Positions 17,393 to 26,385 of a DNA stretch of 64,000 bases are shown in pieces (the stretch's first letter is position 1; the number at the start of each line of letters is the position of its first letter). The notes beneath the pieces are model-generated. The model had not been told where the DNA came from. It did not search any database and worked only from the letters and a program-made list of their open reading frames with translations. The stretch comes from Paracoccus versutus (GTDB lineage: Bacteria; Pseudomonadota; Alphaproteobacteria; Rhodobacterales; Rhodobacteraceae). The stretch covers positions 1-64,000 of the forward strand of contig NZ_JRKO01000035.1 of assembly GCF_000763885.1 (NCBI RefSeq), read 5' to 3'. Position numbers and translations under genes: made by a program.

Positions 17393-18126
17393 GCGCCGCT
17401 TTCCATCCCGAGGCCGCCGCCCGCGCCCTGCTGGCGGTCCACCGCGGCGCGCCGCGCCTGCCGGGCCTGACCCCGCCGCCGCCCGATACCGCCGCGGCCT
17501 ATGCCGTGCAAAGGGCGGTGATCCGCGCCCTTGGCGGCGGTGCCTGGAAGATGGCGCTGCTGGCCGGGCGCGACCGCCATGCCGGTGCGCTGCCGGGGCA
17601 GGGAACCGTGCGAACGGGCGCCTGCCTGCCCTTGCCCGCCGATGCCTGTATCGAGGTCGAGACCGCCTTGGTCCTTGGCGCCGACCTGCCGGCGGGCGCC
17701 GGCCCTGCCGCGGCGGCGGCTGCCATTGCCGAGGTCCGGCTGGCCTTCGAACTGGTCGCCCCGCGCCTTGCCGACCGCAAGGCGGCGCAGCCGCTGGAGC
17801 TGATGGCCGACGGTTTCGGCTCGGCCGGGATCGTGCTGGGCGATGTGCTGCCCGGCTGGCGCGACGGCATGAGGGGTCCGCTGGGGATCGAACTCTGGCT
17901 GGACGGGCGCCGGGTCGCGGCCCCGGAGGCCGTGGCGAGCCTGGCCGAGGCGGTGGATTTCCTGGCCTGGCTGGCCGGCCACGCGGCGGCGCAGGATCTG
18001 CCGCTCTGCCGCGGCGATGTCGTCATCACCGGCGCGCGGATCGGCCCCCTGCCGCTGGACGGCGCCCGGATCGCGCGCGCCCGCGCCGGCGGGGCCGAGG
18101 TCTCGGCCCGTTTCGTAGGGGCCTGA
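17389..18126 (+). CDS. Hydratase/decarboxylase of the 2-keto-4-pentenoate hydratase (FAH) family
   Basis: A 245-residue protein resembling 2-oxo-pent-4-enoate hydratase and 4-oxalocrotonate decarboxylase: AAAYAVQRAVIRALGG, WKMALLAG, a central DACIEVETALVLGADLP with metal-binding acidic residues, and FELVAPRLADRK. It could dehydrate or cleave a 2-keto sugar-acid derivative. No aromatic meta-cleavage gene lies nearby, so its partner is probably the kinase/dehydrogenase operon it ends. The TGA stop lies inside the target site of MITE copy 1. Confidence 0.7.
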   Translation: MSAAFHPEAAARALLAVHRGAPRLPGLTPPPPDTAAAYAVQRAVIRALGGGAWKMALLAGRDRHAGALPGQGTVRTGACLPLPADACIEVETALVLGADLPAGAGPAAAAAAIAEVRLAFELVAPRLADRKAAQPLELMADGFGSAGIVLGDVLPGWRDGMRGPLGIELWLDGRRVAAPEAVASLAEAVDFLAWLAGHAAAQDLPLCRGDVVITGARIGPLPLDGARIARARAGGAEVSARFVGA

Positions 18127-18285
18127 CAGGCTGCTGAAAAAGTCCTTGCGACAGGACAGCGCGGGCGGGGAACCGGGAAATCCGCCTCAACTTTGCCGAA
18201 AACACCCCATTTTCGCGCCGATATCAGCTGGATCCAGAACGATTTCCGCTGCGTCGCCCTCTCAGAATCCTTTTTCAGCAGCCTG
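18127..18285. mobile_element. MITE copy 1 (159 bp, non-autonomous)
   Basis: A short element with 16-bp perfect terminal inverted repeats (CAGGCTGCTGAAAAAG at 18127-18142 and its complement at 18270-18285) and no transposase gene. The same element recurs at 52192-52349 with only five substitutions and one single-base indel. Flanks are CTGA (18123-18126) and CTAA (18286-18289), a near-duplicate of a YTAR-type 4-bp target. The left flank contains the stop codon of the upstream gene. It separates two convergent genes. The end sequence and target suggest mobilisation by an IS5-like transposase encoded elsewhere (inference). Confidence 0.85.
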
Positions 18286-18291
18286 CTAAGG

Positions 18292-19401
18292 TCAGCGCGC
18301 CAGCATGGGGGCGGGCTGGTAACGCCCGCGCAGATGGACCGGCGCTTGGGCGGCAAGTCGTTCCAGCCGGTCCAGCACCTGCTCGCGCCCCTGCGCGGCC
18401 AGGATCTGGAACGGCCCGCGCGGGAAGTTCAGGCCCAGCCGCAGCGCCGTGTCGATGCCGTCGGGCATGGTGCCGCCCTCGGCAAGGAGCCAGCCGGCCT
18501 CGTTGACCAGCGTGGCCTCGATGCGCAGGGCGATGGCATCGTCGGGGGCGGGATCGGGCGTTTCCGGGTAAAGGAAGCCCCGCCCGGTCTTGCGCCCCAG
18601 ATCGCCCGAGGCGACCTGCCGGCGCAGCGCCTCGAAGACGTGATAGCGTGGATGGCCCTGCATCGCCGCCGCCAGGCTTTCGGTCGCGGCCAGGTTGATG
18701 TCGGCCCCCACCAGGTCGATCAGCCCGAAGGGGCCCAGGGCGTAGCCCGCCGCCAGCATCGCCGCGTCGATTTCGGCGGCGCCACGGCCTTCCTCCAGCA
18801 GCGCCAGCGCCTCGCCATAGAAGGGGCGGGCGCAGCGGTTGACGATGAAGCCGGGCCGGTCGGGGCATGGGATCACGGTCTTGCCCGCCGCCTCGGTCAG
18901 CCGGCGCGCGCGTTCCAGCGCCGCTGCGCCTGTGCCGGGATGCGCCACCAGTTCCACCAGCTTCATCACCGGCGCCGGGTTGAAGAAATGCAGGCCCAGC
19001 AGGCGCTCGGGCCGCGCCAGCCCCTCGGCCATGGCACCCACCGACAGCGACGAGGTATTGCTGGCCAGCACCGCATCGGGGGGCAGCACCGCCTCAAGCG
19101 CCGCGAACAGGGCGCGCTTGATCTCGATGCGCTCGACCACGGCCTCGATGGCCAGATCGGCGCGGCCCATCGCCTCGGGGCCGTCGACCACGGCGATGCG
19201 CGACAGCAGCGTCTCCAGGTCGGCCTGCGCCAGCTTGCCCGACCGCACCCGCAGCGCAAGGCTGGCGCGCAGCCGGTCCAGCGCCGTCTCGCGCGCCTTC
19301 GGCACGGCATCGGTCGCCAGCACGGCAAGGCCCGCGGTGGCATAGGCCTGGGCGATGCCCAGCCCCATCGTCCCCAGCCCGATCACGGCGATGGTGGTCA
19401 T
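18292..19401 (-). CDS. 3-hydroxyacyl-CoA dehydrogenase
   Basis: A 369-residue NAD-dependent dehydrogenase. The N-terminal Rossmann motif is IGLGTMGLGIAQAYA (about 7-21), the catalytic region VLASNTSSLSVGAM and LGLHFFNPAPVMKLVE, and the C-terminal 3HCDH domains start at about 185 (DRPGFIVNRCARPF). The length fits the PaaH/HbdA type with an extended C-terminus. It is divergent from the anthranilate operon across a shared palindromic region, so it probably oxidises a hydroxyacyl-CoA intermediate in the lower part of that pathway. Its 3' end faces MITE copy 1. Confidence 0.87.
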   Translation of the reverse strand: MTTIAVIGLGTMGLGIAQAYATAGLAVLATDAVPKARETALDRLRASLALRVRSGKLAQADLETLLSRIAVVDGPEAMGRADLAIEAVVERIEIKRALFAALEAVLPPDAVLASNTSSLSVGAMAEGLARPERLLGLHFFNPAPVMKLVELVAHPGTGAAALERARRLTEAAGKTVIPCPDRPGFIVNRCARPFYGEALALLEEGRGAAEIDAAMLAAGYALGPFGLIDLVGADINLAATESLAAAMQGHPRYHVFEALRRQVASGDLGRKTGRGFLYPETPDPAPDDAIALRIEATLVNEAGWLLAEGGTMPDGIDTALRLGLNFPRGPFQILAAQGREQVLDRLERLAAQAPVHLRGRYQPAPMLAR

Positions 19402-19450
19402 GTCGGAATCTCCGCCCCTGTCCTTGGCCCATCATGCCACGCGCAAAAAT

Positions 19451-19482
19451 CGTTTCAAGCTTGAAATTTTAAACTTGAAACG
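19451..19482. promoter_or_regulatory. Divergent operator region of the anthranilate cluster
   Basis: CGTTTCAAG (19451-19459) and CTTGAAACG (19474-19482) form a 9-bp inverted repeat with a 14-base spacer. Within it TTTCAAGCTTGAAA (19453-19466) is a perfect 14-bp palindrome. The A/T-rich block lies between the divergent starts at 19401 and 19542. It is the natural target of the MarR regulator encoded at 22558, which could control both directions (inference). Confidence 0.6.
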
Positions 19483-19541
19483 AATCCAATTCGCTGGCAG
19501 CGTCCACGCAACGGGCCGAAAAGGCGCAGGGGAGGCGGGCA

Positions 19542-21827
19542 ATGAAGATCTTGTGCATGGGCGGCGGGCCGGCAGGACTGTATTTCGCCATCTCGATGAA
19601 GCTGCGCGACCCCTCGCACCAGATCACCGTGCTGGAGCGCAACAAGGCCAACGACACTTTCGGCTGGGGCGTGGTGCTGTCGGACGATGCGCTGGGGCGG
19701 ATGCAGCAGAACGACCCCGCCAGCACCGAGGCGATCCGCAGCCATTTCGCCTATTGGGACGACATCGCCGTGGTGCATGACGGGGTGCGCACCGTCTCGG
19801 GCGGGCACGGCTTTGCGGGCATCGGGCGCAAGCAGATGCTGGTCCTGCTGCAAGCCCGCGCGCGCGAGCTGGGGGTCGAGCTGCGTTTCGAGACCGTGTT
19901 CCAGTCGGCCGAGGAATACCGCAAGGACTATGACCTGGTGGTGGGCTGCGACGGCATCAATTCGCTGGTGCGCGCCGAATATGCGCAGGTGTTCCAGCCC
20001 GACATCGACACCCGCCGCTGCAAGTTCATCTGGCTGGGCACGCATCAGAAATTCGACGACGCCTTTACCTTCATCTTCGAGCGGACCGAGCATGGCTGGG
20101 TCTGGGCGCATGTCTACCAGTTCGACGGCGACACCGCGACCTTCATCGTCGAGACCCTGCCCGAGACCTGGGAAAAGCTGGGCTTTGCCGACATGTCCAA
20201 GGAGGAAGCGGTCGAGACCTGCCGCCGCATCTTTGCCCGCCACCTGGGCGGCCATGACCTGATGTCGAACGCCGCGCATCTGCGCGGCTCGGCGGTCTGG
20301 ATCCAGTTCCCGCGGGTCATCTGCGAGCGCTGGTATCACGAGAATGTCGTGCTGATGGGCGATGCGGCTGCGACCGGGCATTTCTCGATCGGCTCCGGCT
20401 CGCGGCTGGCCTTCGACAGCGCCATCGCCCTGGCCGAATACCTGCATTCCGAACCGACCATGCAGCGCGCCTTCGAGCGTTATCAGGAGGAGCGCCGCGT
20501 CGAGGTGCTGCGCCTGCAATCGGCCGCCCGCAACAGCCTGGAATGGTTCGAGCAGGTCGAGCGCTACCTGGACATGGAACCCCTGCAATTCGCCTATTCG
20601 CTGCTGACCCGTTCGCAGCGCATCAGCCACGAGAACCTGCGCCTGCGCGACCCCGAATGGCTGGGCCGGGCCGAGGACTGGTTCCAGGAACGCGCCGGCG
20701 GGCGCAAGGGCCGCCGGCCGATGTTCGCGCCCTTCCGCCTGCGCGACATGGTGCTGGAGAACCGCGTCGTCGTCTCGCCCATGGCACAATACAAGGCGGT
20801 GGAGGGCTGCCCGACCGACTGGCATTTCGTCCATTACGCCGAACGCGCCAAGGGCGGCGCCGGGCTGGTCTATACCGAGATGACATGCGTTTCGCCCGAG
20901 GGGCGGATCAGCCCCGGCTGCCCCGGCCTCTACGCGCCCGAGCACGAGGCGGCCTGGAAGCGGATCGTCGATTTCACCCATGCCGAGACGCGGGCCAGGA
21001 TCTGCATGCAGATCGGCCATTCCGGCCGCAAGGGCTCGACCCAGCTGGGCTGGCAGGATGCCGACCGGCCGCTGGCCGAGGGCAACTGGCCGCTGATCTC
21101 GGCCAGCGCCATCCCGTGGCAACAGGGCAACGCGGTGCCCAGGGCCATGGACCGCGCCGACATGGACCGGGTGCGCGACCAGTTCGTCGCCGCGACCCAG
21201 ATGGCGGCGCGGGCGGGCTTCGACATGGTCGAGCTGCACGCGGCGCATGGCTACCTGATCTCCAGCTTCATCTCGCCGCTGTCGAACCGGCGCGAGGACG
21301 AATACGGCGGCAGCCTGGAAAACCGCATGCGCTATCCGCTCGAGGTGTTCGGGGCGATGCGCGCCGCCTGGCCGGCGGAAAAGCCGATGTCGGTGCGCAT
21401 CTCGGCCAATGACTGGGTGGGGGACGAGGGCGTGACGCCCGAGGAGGCGGTGGAGATCGCCCGGATGTTCGCGGCCGCCGGCGCCGACATCATCGACGTC
21501 TCGGCCGGGCAGACCAGCACCGGGGCGCGGCCGGTCTATGGCCGGATGTTCCAGACCCCGTTCAGCGACCGCATCCGCAACGAGGCGGGGCTCGCGACCA
21601 TGGCGGTCGGCAATATCACCGAGGCCGACCAGGTGAACGGCATCCTGCTGGCCGGCCGCGCCGATCTGGTCTGCCTGGCGCGGCCACACCTGGCCGATCC
21701 CTATTGGACGCTGCATGCCGCCGTCGAGGCCGGGGACGAGGCAGCCGCCTGGCCCTTGCCCTATCTGGCCGGCCGCGACCAGGCGCTGCGGCTGCGCAGC
21801 CGCGCGCAGGAGGCGATCCGGGCATGA
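19542..21827 (+). CDS. 2-aminobenzoyl-CoA monooxygenase/reductase (two-flavin fusion)
   Basis: A 761-residue fusion. Residues 1-385 form an FAD aromatic-hydroxylase domain ([10 protein letters not shown] at 7-16, a GD motif in [16 protein letters not shown] at 271-286). Residues about 393-755 form an old-yellow-enzyme-type FMN barrel ([40 protein letters not shown] and EYGGSLENR). This architecture is known from the anthranilate hybrid pathway of Aromatoleum evansii, where it hydroxylates and reduces 2-aminobenzoyl-CoA. The same text is often labelled salicylyl-CoA 5-hydroxylase. The benzoate-type CoA ligase, Rid protein and beta-oxidation genes downstream favour anthranilate. Its stop overlaps the SDR start. 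Confidence 0.85.
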   Translation: MKILCMGGGPAGLYFAISMKLRDPSHQITVLERNKANDTFGWGVVLSDDALGRMQQNDPASTEAIRSHFAYWDDIAVVHDGVRTVSGGHGFAGIGRKQMLVLLQARARELGVELRFETVFQSAEEYRKDYDLVVGCDGINSLVRAEYAQVFQPDIDTRRCKFIWLGTHQKFDDAFTFIFERTEHGWVWAHVYQFDGDTATFIVETLPETWEKLGFADMSKEEAVETCRRIFARHLGGHDLMSNAAHLRGSAVWIQFPRVICERWYHENVVLMGDAAATGHFSIGSGSRLAFDSAIALAEYLHSEPTMQRAFERYQEERRVEVLRLQSAARNSLEWFEQVERYLDMEPLQFAYSLLTRSQRISHENLRLRDPEWLGRAEDWFQERAGGRKGRRPMFAPFRLRDMVLENRVVVSPMAQYKAVEGCPTDWHFVHYAERAKGGAGLVYTEMTCVSPEGRISPGCPGLYAPEHEAAWKRIVDFTHAETRARICMQIGHSGRKGSTQLGWQDADRPLAEGNWPLISASAIPWQQGNAVPRAMDRADMDRVRDQFVAATQMAARAGFDMVELHAAHGYLISSFISPLSNRREDEYGGSLENRMRYPLEVFGAMRAAWPAEKPMSVRISANDWVGDEGVTPEEAVEIARMFAAAGADIIDVSAGQTSTGARPVYGRMFQTPFSDRIRNEAGLATMAVGNITEADQVNGILLAGRADLVCLARPHLADPYWTLHAAVEAGDEAAAWPLPYLAGRDQALRLRSRAQEAIRA

Positions 21828-22561
21828 CCATCGCGGGCAAACGGGTGCTGATCACCGGGGGCGGCACGGGCACCGGCGCCGACCTGGCGCGCGCCTTTGC
21901 CGGGGCCGGGGCGGATGTGGTGATCTGCGGTCGCCGCAAGGCGCCGCTGGAGGCCGTGGCCGAACAGACCGGCGCCCGCGCATTGGTGGCCGACGTGACC
22001 GACGAGGCCAGCGTCAAGGCGATGTTCGCCGAAGCCGGCCCCTGCGACATCGTCATCGCCAATGCCGGGGCGGCGGACAGCGCCCCCCTGGGCCGCACCA
22101 CGCTGGAGCAATGGAACGCCATGCTGGCGGTGAACCTGACCGGCACCTTCCTGACCTTCCGCGAGGGGCTGGCGCAGCTGCCGGGCTGGGGCCGGCTGAT
22201 TGCCGTGGCCTCGACCGCGGGCCTTCGGGGCTATGCCTATGTCGCGCCCTATGCGGCGGCCAAGCATGGCGTGGTCGGGCTGGTGCGCAGCCTGGCGCTG
22301 GAGGTGGCGCGGCGGCCGGTGACGGTGAACGCGCTTTGCCCCGGTTTCCTGGATACCGAGATGACGGCGCGTTCCATCGCCACCATCATGGACAAGACCG
22401 GCAAGAGCCGGGATCAGGCGCTGGCCGCGCTGACCGCGACCAATCCGCAGGGCCGGCTGGTCCAGCCGCACGAGGTCAGCGCCGCGGCGCTGTGGCTTTG
22501 CGGGCCGGGCTCCGACGGGGTCAACGGCCAGGCCATCGCCATTTCGGGGGGCGAGGCATGA
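21824..22561 (+). CDS. Short-chain dehydrogenase/reductase
   Basis: A 245-residue classical SDR: coenzyme motif [10 protein letters not shown] (11-20), NAG at 80-82, catalytic S130, Y143 and K147 (YAAAK), and the C-terminal SGGEA typical of FabG-like enzymes. Its place between the flavin fusion and MarR, with 4-base overlaps on both sides, suggests it acts on a cyclic hydroxy/oxo-CoA intermediate of the anthranilate route. The exact substrate is not deducible from sequence. Confidence 0.85.
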   Translation: MTIAGKRVLITGGGTGTGADLARAFAGAGADVVICGRRKAPLEAVAEQTGARALVADVTDEASVKAMFAEAGPCDIVIANAGAADSAPLGRTTLEQWNAMLAVNLTGTFLTFREGLAQLPGWGRLIAVASTAGLRGYAYVAPYAAAKHGVVGLVRSLALEVARRPVTVNALCPGFLDTEMTARSIATIMDKTGKSRDQALAALTATNPQGRLVQPHEVSAAALWLCGPGSDGVNGQAIAISGGEA

Positions 22562-22991
22562 GCGATCCCCTGTCCAAGCGCCGGCTGAAGCTGTGGATCC
22601 GCCTGCTGGGCGTCACCCGCGCGGCCGAGGGGCAGCTGCGCGAATTCCTGCGGGTCAGGCATGACACGACGCTGCCGCGCTTCGACGTGATGGCCGCGCT
22701 CTATCGCCGGCGCGAGGGCGTCACCATGAGCGAACTCAGCCGGATGCTGCTGGTCTCGAACGGCAATGCGACGGCGGTGGTGGACCGGCTGGAAAGGGAC
22801 GGGCTGGCGCGGCGCGTGCCCTCGGAAACCGACCGGCGCACGGTTTTCGTCAGCCTGACGCCCGAGGGGCTGGCGGCCTTCGAGGGCTTCGCCGCCGATC
22901 ACGAGGCCGAGGTGAACCGCATCTTTGCCGGGCTGACCGAGGAGGACATCGAGCTGCTGACCGAGATCCTGAAACGCATGGGGGGCGCGAA

Positions 22992-22995
<4 letters not shown>
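22558..22995 (+). CDS. MarR-family regulator
   Basis: A 145-residue winged-helix regulator. The recognition helix region is [20 protein letters not shown] and the wing [23 protein letters not shown] text follows, as in MarR proteins. It overlaps its neighbours by 4 bases on both sides, so it is made with the pathway enzymes. MarR proteins in CoA-dependent aromatic pathways commonly sense the aryl-CoA; here 2-aminobenzoyl-CoA would be the expected effector, and the palindrome at 19451-19482 the expected site (inference). Confidence 0.85.
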
Positions 22996-23813
<818 letters not shown>

Positions 23814-23826
23814 TCGAGGGGGGAAG

Positions 23827-23878
23827 GCGGGGGCTGCCGCCCCCGCACCCCCGCTGCAAGGGACGCGCGCGCCCCTTG
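23827..23878. repeat. G+C-rich double palindrome (REP-like)
   Basis: GCGGGGGC (23827-23834) pairs with GCCCCCGC (23839-23846), and CAAGGG (23857-23862) with CCCTTG (23873-23878). The two adjacent stem-loops fill the only sizeable gap (95 bases) inside the first half of the anthranilate operon. Short G+C-rich palindromes of this look are common between genes in Rhodobacteraceae. It could stabilise or attenuate the transcript; there is no T-run. Confidence 0.45.
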
Positions 23879-23908
23879 GAAATCCCCGCAGGGAAAGGGA
23901 CGGATGAC

Positions 23909-25045
23909 ATGGCGGATCGCAGCTTTCTGGACTGGCCCTTCTTCGAGCCGCACCACCGCGAGCTGGCGGCGGCGCTGGAGGATTGGTGCGTGGCGCATCT
24001 GCCCGTGGATCACGGCGATGTCGATGCCGCCTGCAAGGCGCTGGTCGCGGCGCTTGGGGCGGCGGGCTTCCTGCGCCATAGCGGCGCGGGCGAGGGCGAG
24101 GCGCTGGACGTGCGCAGCCTGTGCCTGATCCGCGAGACGCTGGCCCGCCACGACCCGCTGCCCGATTTCGCCTTTGCCATGCAGGGGCTGGGCATGGGGG
24201 CGGTGACGCTGTTCGGCACCCCCGGCCAGCGCGCCTGGCTGGAGCGGACGCGCACCGGCCAGGCGATCGCGGCCTTTGCGCTGACCGAGCCCGGCGCCGG
24301 CTCGGACGTGGCCAGCACGGCGACGCTGGCCGAGCGCGCCCCAGGCGGCTGGCGGCTGACGGGCGAAAAGACCTATATCTCGAACGGCGGTATCGCCGAC
24401 CTCTACGTGGTCTTTGCCCGCACGGGCGAGGCACCCGGCGCGCGCGGCCTTTCGGCCTTCCTGATGCCGGCGGACAGCGCCGGGCTGACCATCGCCGAGC
24501 GGATCGAGGTGATCGCGCCGCATCCGCTGGCGCGGCTGAAGCTGGACGGGGTGGTGCTGCCCGATGCGGCGCTGATCGGCCGGCCGGGCGAGGGCTTCAA
24601 GATCGCCATGTCGGTGCTGGACGTGTTCCGCCCCACCGTCGGCGCGGCGGCGCTGGGCATGGCGCGGCGCGCGCTGGGCGAGGCCCTGGTGCGGGTACGC
24701 AGGCCTCGGGCCGGCGGCGGCACGCTGGCCGACCATCAGATCGTGCAGGGCCATCTGGCCGACATGGCGCTGAAGGTGGATGCGGCGGCGCTGCTGGTCT
24801 ATCGCGCCGCCTGGGCCAAGGACCAGGGCGCCCCCCGCATCACCCGCGAGGCGGCGATGGCCAAGCTTTACGCCACCGAGGCCGCGCAGGAGGTGATCGA
24901 CGCCGCGCTGCAACTGCATGGCGGCGACGGCGTGCGCCACGGCACCGCGGTCGAGGCGCTTTACCGCGACATCCGCGCCCTGCGCATCTACGAGGGCGCC
25001 AGCGACGTGCAGCGCGTGGTCATCGCCCGCGCGATCTTGGGCTGA
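23909..25045 (+). CDS. Acyl-CoA dehydrogenase
   Basis: A 378-residue FAD enzyme. The family blocks are present: AFALTEPGAGSDVASTAT (flavin/substrate contact), LTGEKTYISNGGIADLYVVF, and the C-terminal LRIYEGASDVQ with E362 at the position of the catalytic base of medium-chain enzymes. It probably oxidises an alicyclic or pimelyl-type CoA intermediate downstream of the monooxygenase/reductase. The ATG at 23909 follows GGGACGG. It ends 14 bases before the cupin gene. Confidence 0.88.
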   Translation: MADRSFLDWPFFEPHHRELAAALEDWCVAHLPVDHGDVDAACKALVAALGAAGFLRHSGAGEGEALDVRSLCLIRETLARHDPLPDFAFAMQGLGMGAVTLFGTPGQRAWLERTRTGQAIAAFALTEPGAGSDVASTATLAERAPGGWRLTGEKTYISNGGIADLYVVFARTGEAPGARGLSAFLMPADSAGLTIAERIEVIAPHPLARLKLDGVVLPDAALIGRPGEGFKIAMSVLDVFRPTVGAAALGMARRALGEALVRVRRPRAGGGTLADHQIVQGHLADMALKVDAAALLVYRAAWAKDQGAPRITREAAMAKLYATEAAQEVIDAALQLHGGDGVRHGTAVEALYRDIRALRIYEGASDVQRVVIARAILG

Positions 25046-25059
25046 ACAGGGAGGACGGC

Positions 25060-25512
25060 ATGGACAAGGCACTGGACGGCGGCATCACCCGCCAGGGCGA
25101 CGGGATCGAGGGCGTCGAATGGAACATCCTCGGCCAGCGCTATCTCCCCAAGGCGGATTGCGGCAGCAGCTTCGCCTTCGAAACGAACAGCGAGCCGGGC
25201 CAGTTCGTGCCGGTGCATATCCACCCGACGCAGGACGAGTTCATCCTGGTGCAGGAGGGCGAGCTGCATGTGAAGCTGGACGGCGTCTGGTCGGTGGCCA
25301 GGGCCGGCGACCTGGTGCGGATGCCGCGCGGCGTGCCGCATGGCTATTTCAACAAGTCCGACAAGCGGGCGAGGGCGCTGTTCTGGGTTTCGCCCGCCGG
25401 CAACCTGCGCGCGCTGTTCGAGGCGCTGCACGACCTGACGGACATTCCGACCGTCGTCGCGCTGTCGGCCCGGCACGAGGTCGATTTCCTGCCGCCGGAG
25501 GCCAATGACTGA
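25060..25512 (+). CDS. Cupin-domain protein
   Basis: A 150-residue single-cupin protein. Motif 1 reads PVHIHPTQDEFILVQEGEL (His-x-His and Glu metal ligands, about 47-65) and motif 2 RMPRGVPHGYFNKSDKRA (about 87-104). It could be a metal-dependent dioxygenase, isomerase or a binding protein; no aromatic ring-cleavage assignment is justified. Its place within the anthranilate operon, overlapping the thioesterase by one base (TGATG), ties it to that pathway. Confidence 0.75.
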   Translation: MDKALDGGITRQGDGIEGVEWNILGQRYLPKADCGSSFAFETNSEPGQFVPVHIHPTQDEFILVQEGELHVKLDGVWSVARAGDLVRMPRGVPHGYFNKSDKRARALFWVSPAGNLRALFEALHDLTDIPTVVALSARHEVDFLPPEAND

Positions 25513-25931
25513 TGCGCTATCTGCGCCGCATCCAGGTCGAGTTCAACCATTGCGACCCGGCGGGGATCGTCTTCTACCCGCGCTATTTCGAGATGCTGAA
25601 CTCGGTGATCGAGAACTTCTTTGCCGAGGTGCTGGCCTATCCCTTCACCCGCATCCACATCGAGGAGGGTTGCGCCGTCCCGACCGTGCGGATCGAGGCC
25701 GGCTTCCAGGCCCCCTCGCGGCTGGGCGAGGTGCTGGAATTCGCGCTGGAGGTGCAGCATGTCGGCCGCTCCAGCGCGCGGCTGGCGCAGCAGGCCAGCG
25801 CCGGCGGGCAGGTCAGGCTGCAATGCGCCTCGACCCTGGTCTGGGTCACGCCGCAGGGGCGCGCCGCGCCCTGGCCCGAGCCGATCCGCCGCAAGATGAT
25901 CGCGTTCATGGAGGCAAGCGATGGTGCATGA
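25512..25931 (+). CDS. Acyl-CoA thioesterase, 4-hydroxybenzoyl-CoA thioesterase type
   Basis: A 139-residue hot-dog protein with the signature FNHCDPAGIVFYPRYFEM at 11-28, in which D15 is the expected catalytic residue. In aryl-CoA pathways such enzymes release trapped CoA from dead-end or toxic thioesters, or hydrolyse 2-aminobenzoyl-CoA when flux is blocked (known role in related clusters; inferred here). It overlaps the Rid gene by 11 bases. Confidence 0.87.
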   Translation: MRYLRRIQVEFNHCDPAGIVFYPRYFEMLNSVIENFFAEVLAYPFTRIHIEEGCAVPTVRIEAGFQAPSRLGEVLEFALEVQHVGRSSARLAQQASAGGQVRLQCASTLVWVTPQGRAAPWPEPIRRKMIAFMEASDGA

Positions 25932-26319
25932 GGTTCTGCATCCGAGGAACTGGAAGGCGACGCCGGGCTATTCCAACGGCATCGCCGCGACCGGGCGGAT
26001 GGTGTTCACCGGCGGCATGATCGGCTGGAACGGGCAGCAGGAGTTCGAGACCGACGATTTCGCCGGGCAGGTGCGCCTGGCGCTGCAATCCGTCGTCGCC
26101 GTGCTGGCCGAGGCCGGCGCCCGGCCCGAGCACCTGGTGCGGCTGACCTGGTATGTCACCGACAAGCGGGAATACCTGGCCGCGCTCAAGGACATCGGCC
26201 AGGCCTACAAGGAGATCATCGGCCGGCACTATCCGGCCATGGCGCTGGTGCAGGTCGTGGCCCTGGTCGAGGACCGCGCCAAGGTCGAGATCGAGGCAAC
26301 CGCCGTGATCCCCGCCTGA
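25921..26319 (+). CDS. Rid-family (YjgF/YER057c/UK114) protein
   Basis: A 132-residue member of the Rid superfamily: WKATPGYSNGIAATGRMVFTGG at the start and KVEIEATAVIP at the end. The arginine that defines imine-deaminating RidA (in P-A-R-S-x-V-E-V) is replaced here (PAMALVQV), so it belongs to a Rid subfamily without that residue. The monooxygenase/reductase is known to yield an enamine (2-amino-5-oxocyclohexenyl-CoA), so hydrolytic deamination of that product is an attractive but unproven role. Confidence 0.8.
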   Translation: MVHEVLHPRNWKATPGYSNGIAATGRMVFTGGMIGWNGQQEFETDDFAGQVRLALQSVVAVLAEAGARPEHLVRLTWYVTDKREYLAALKDIGQAYKEIIGRHYPAMALVQVVALVEDRAKVEIEATAVIPA

Positions 26320-26385
26320 CGGGGGCGCGGCACCCGCGGGCCAAGGCACGACAAGATGCCGGCCCGCCCAACAGGGAGATTGAAG

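Noticed and set aside
18127..18285. Reading the MITE inverted ends as a simple bidirectional terminator
   Set aside because: The element has a second copy, conserved interior and target duplication, so it is mobile DNA; a terminator effect is still possible as a side role.
17499..18356. A minus-strand frame running through MITE copy 1, and similar short frames through copy 2
   Set aside because: The shared peptide comes only from the repeated element; there is no transposase motif and no start signal.
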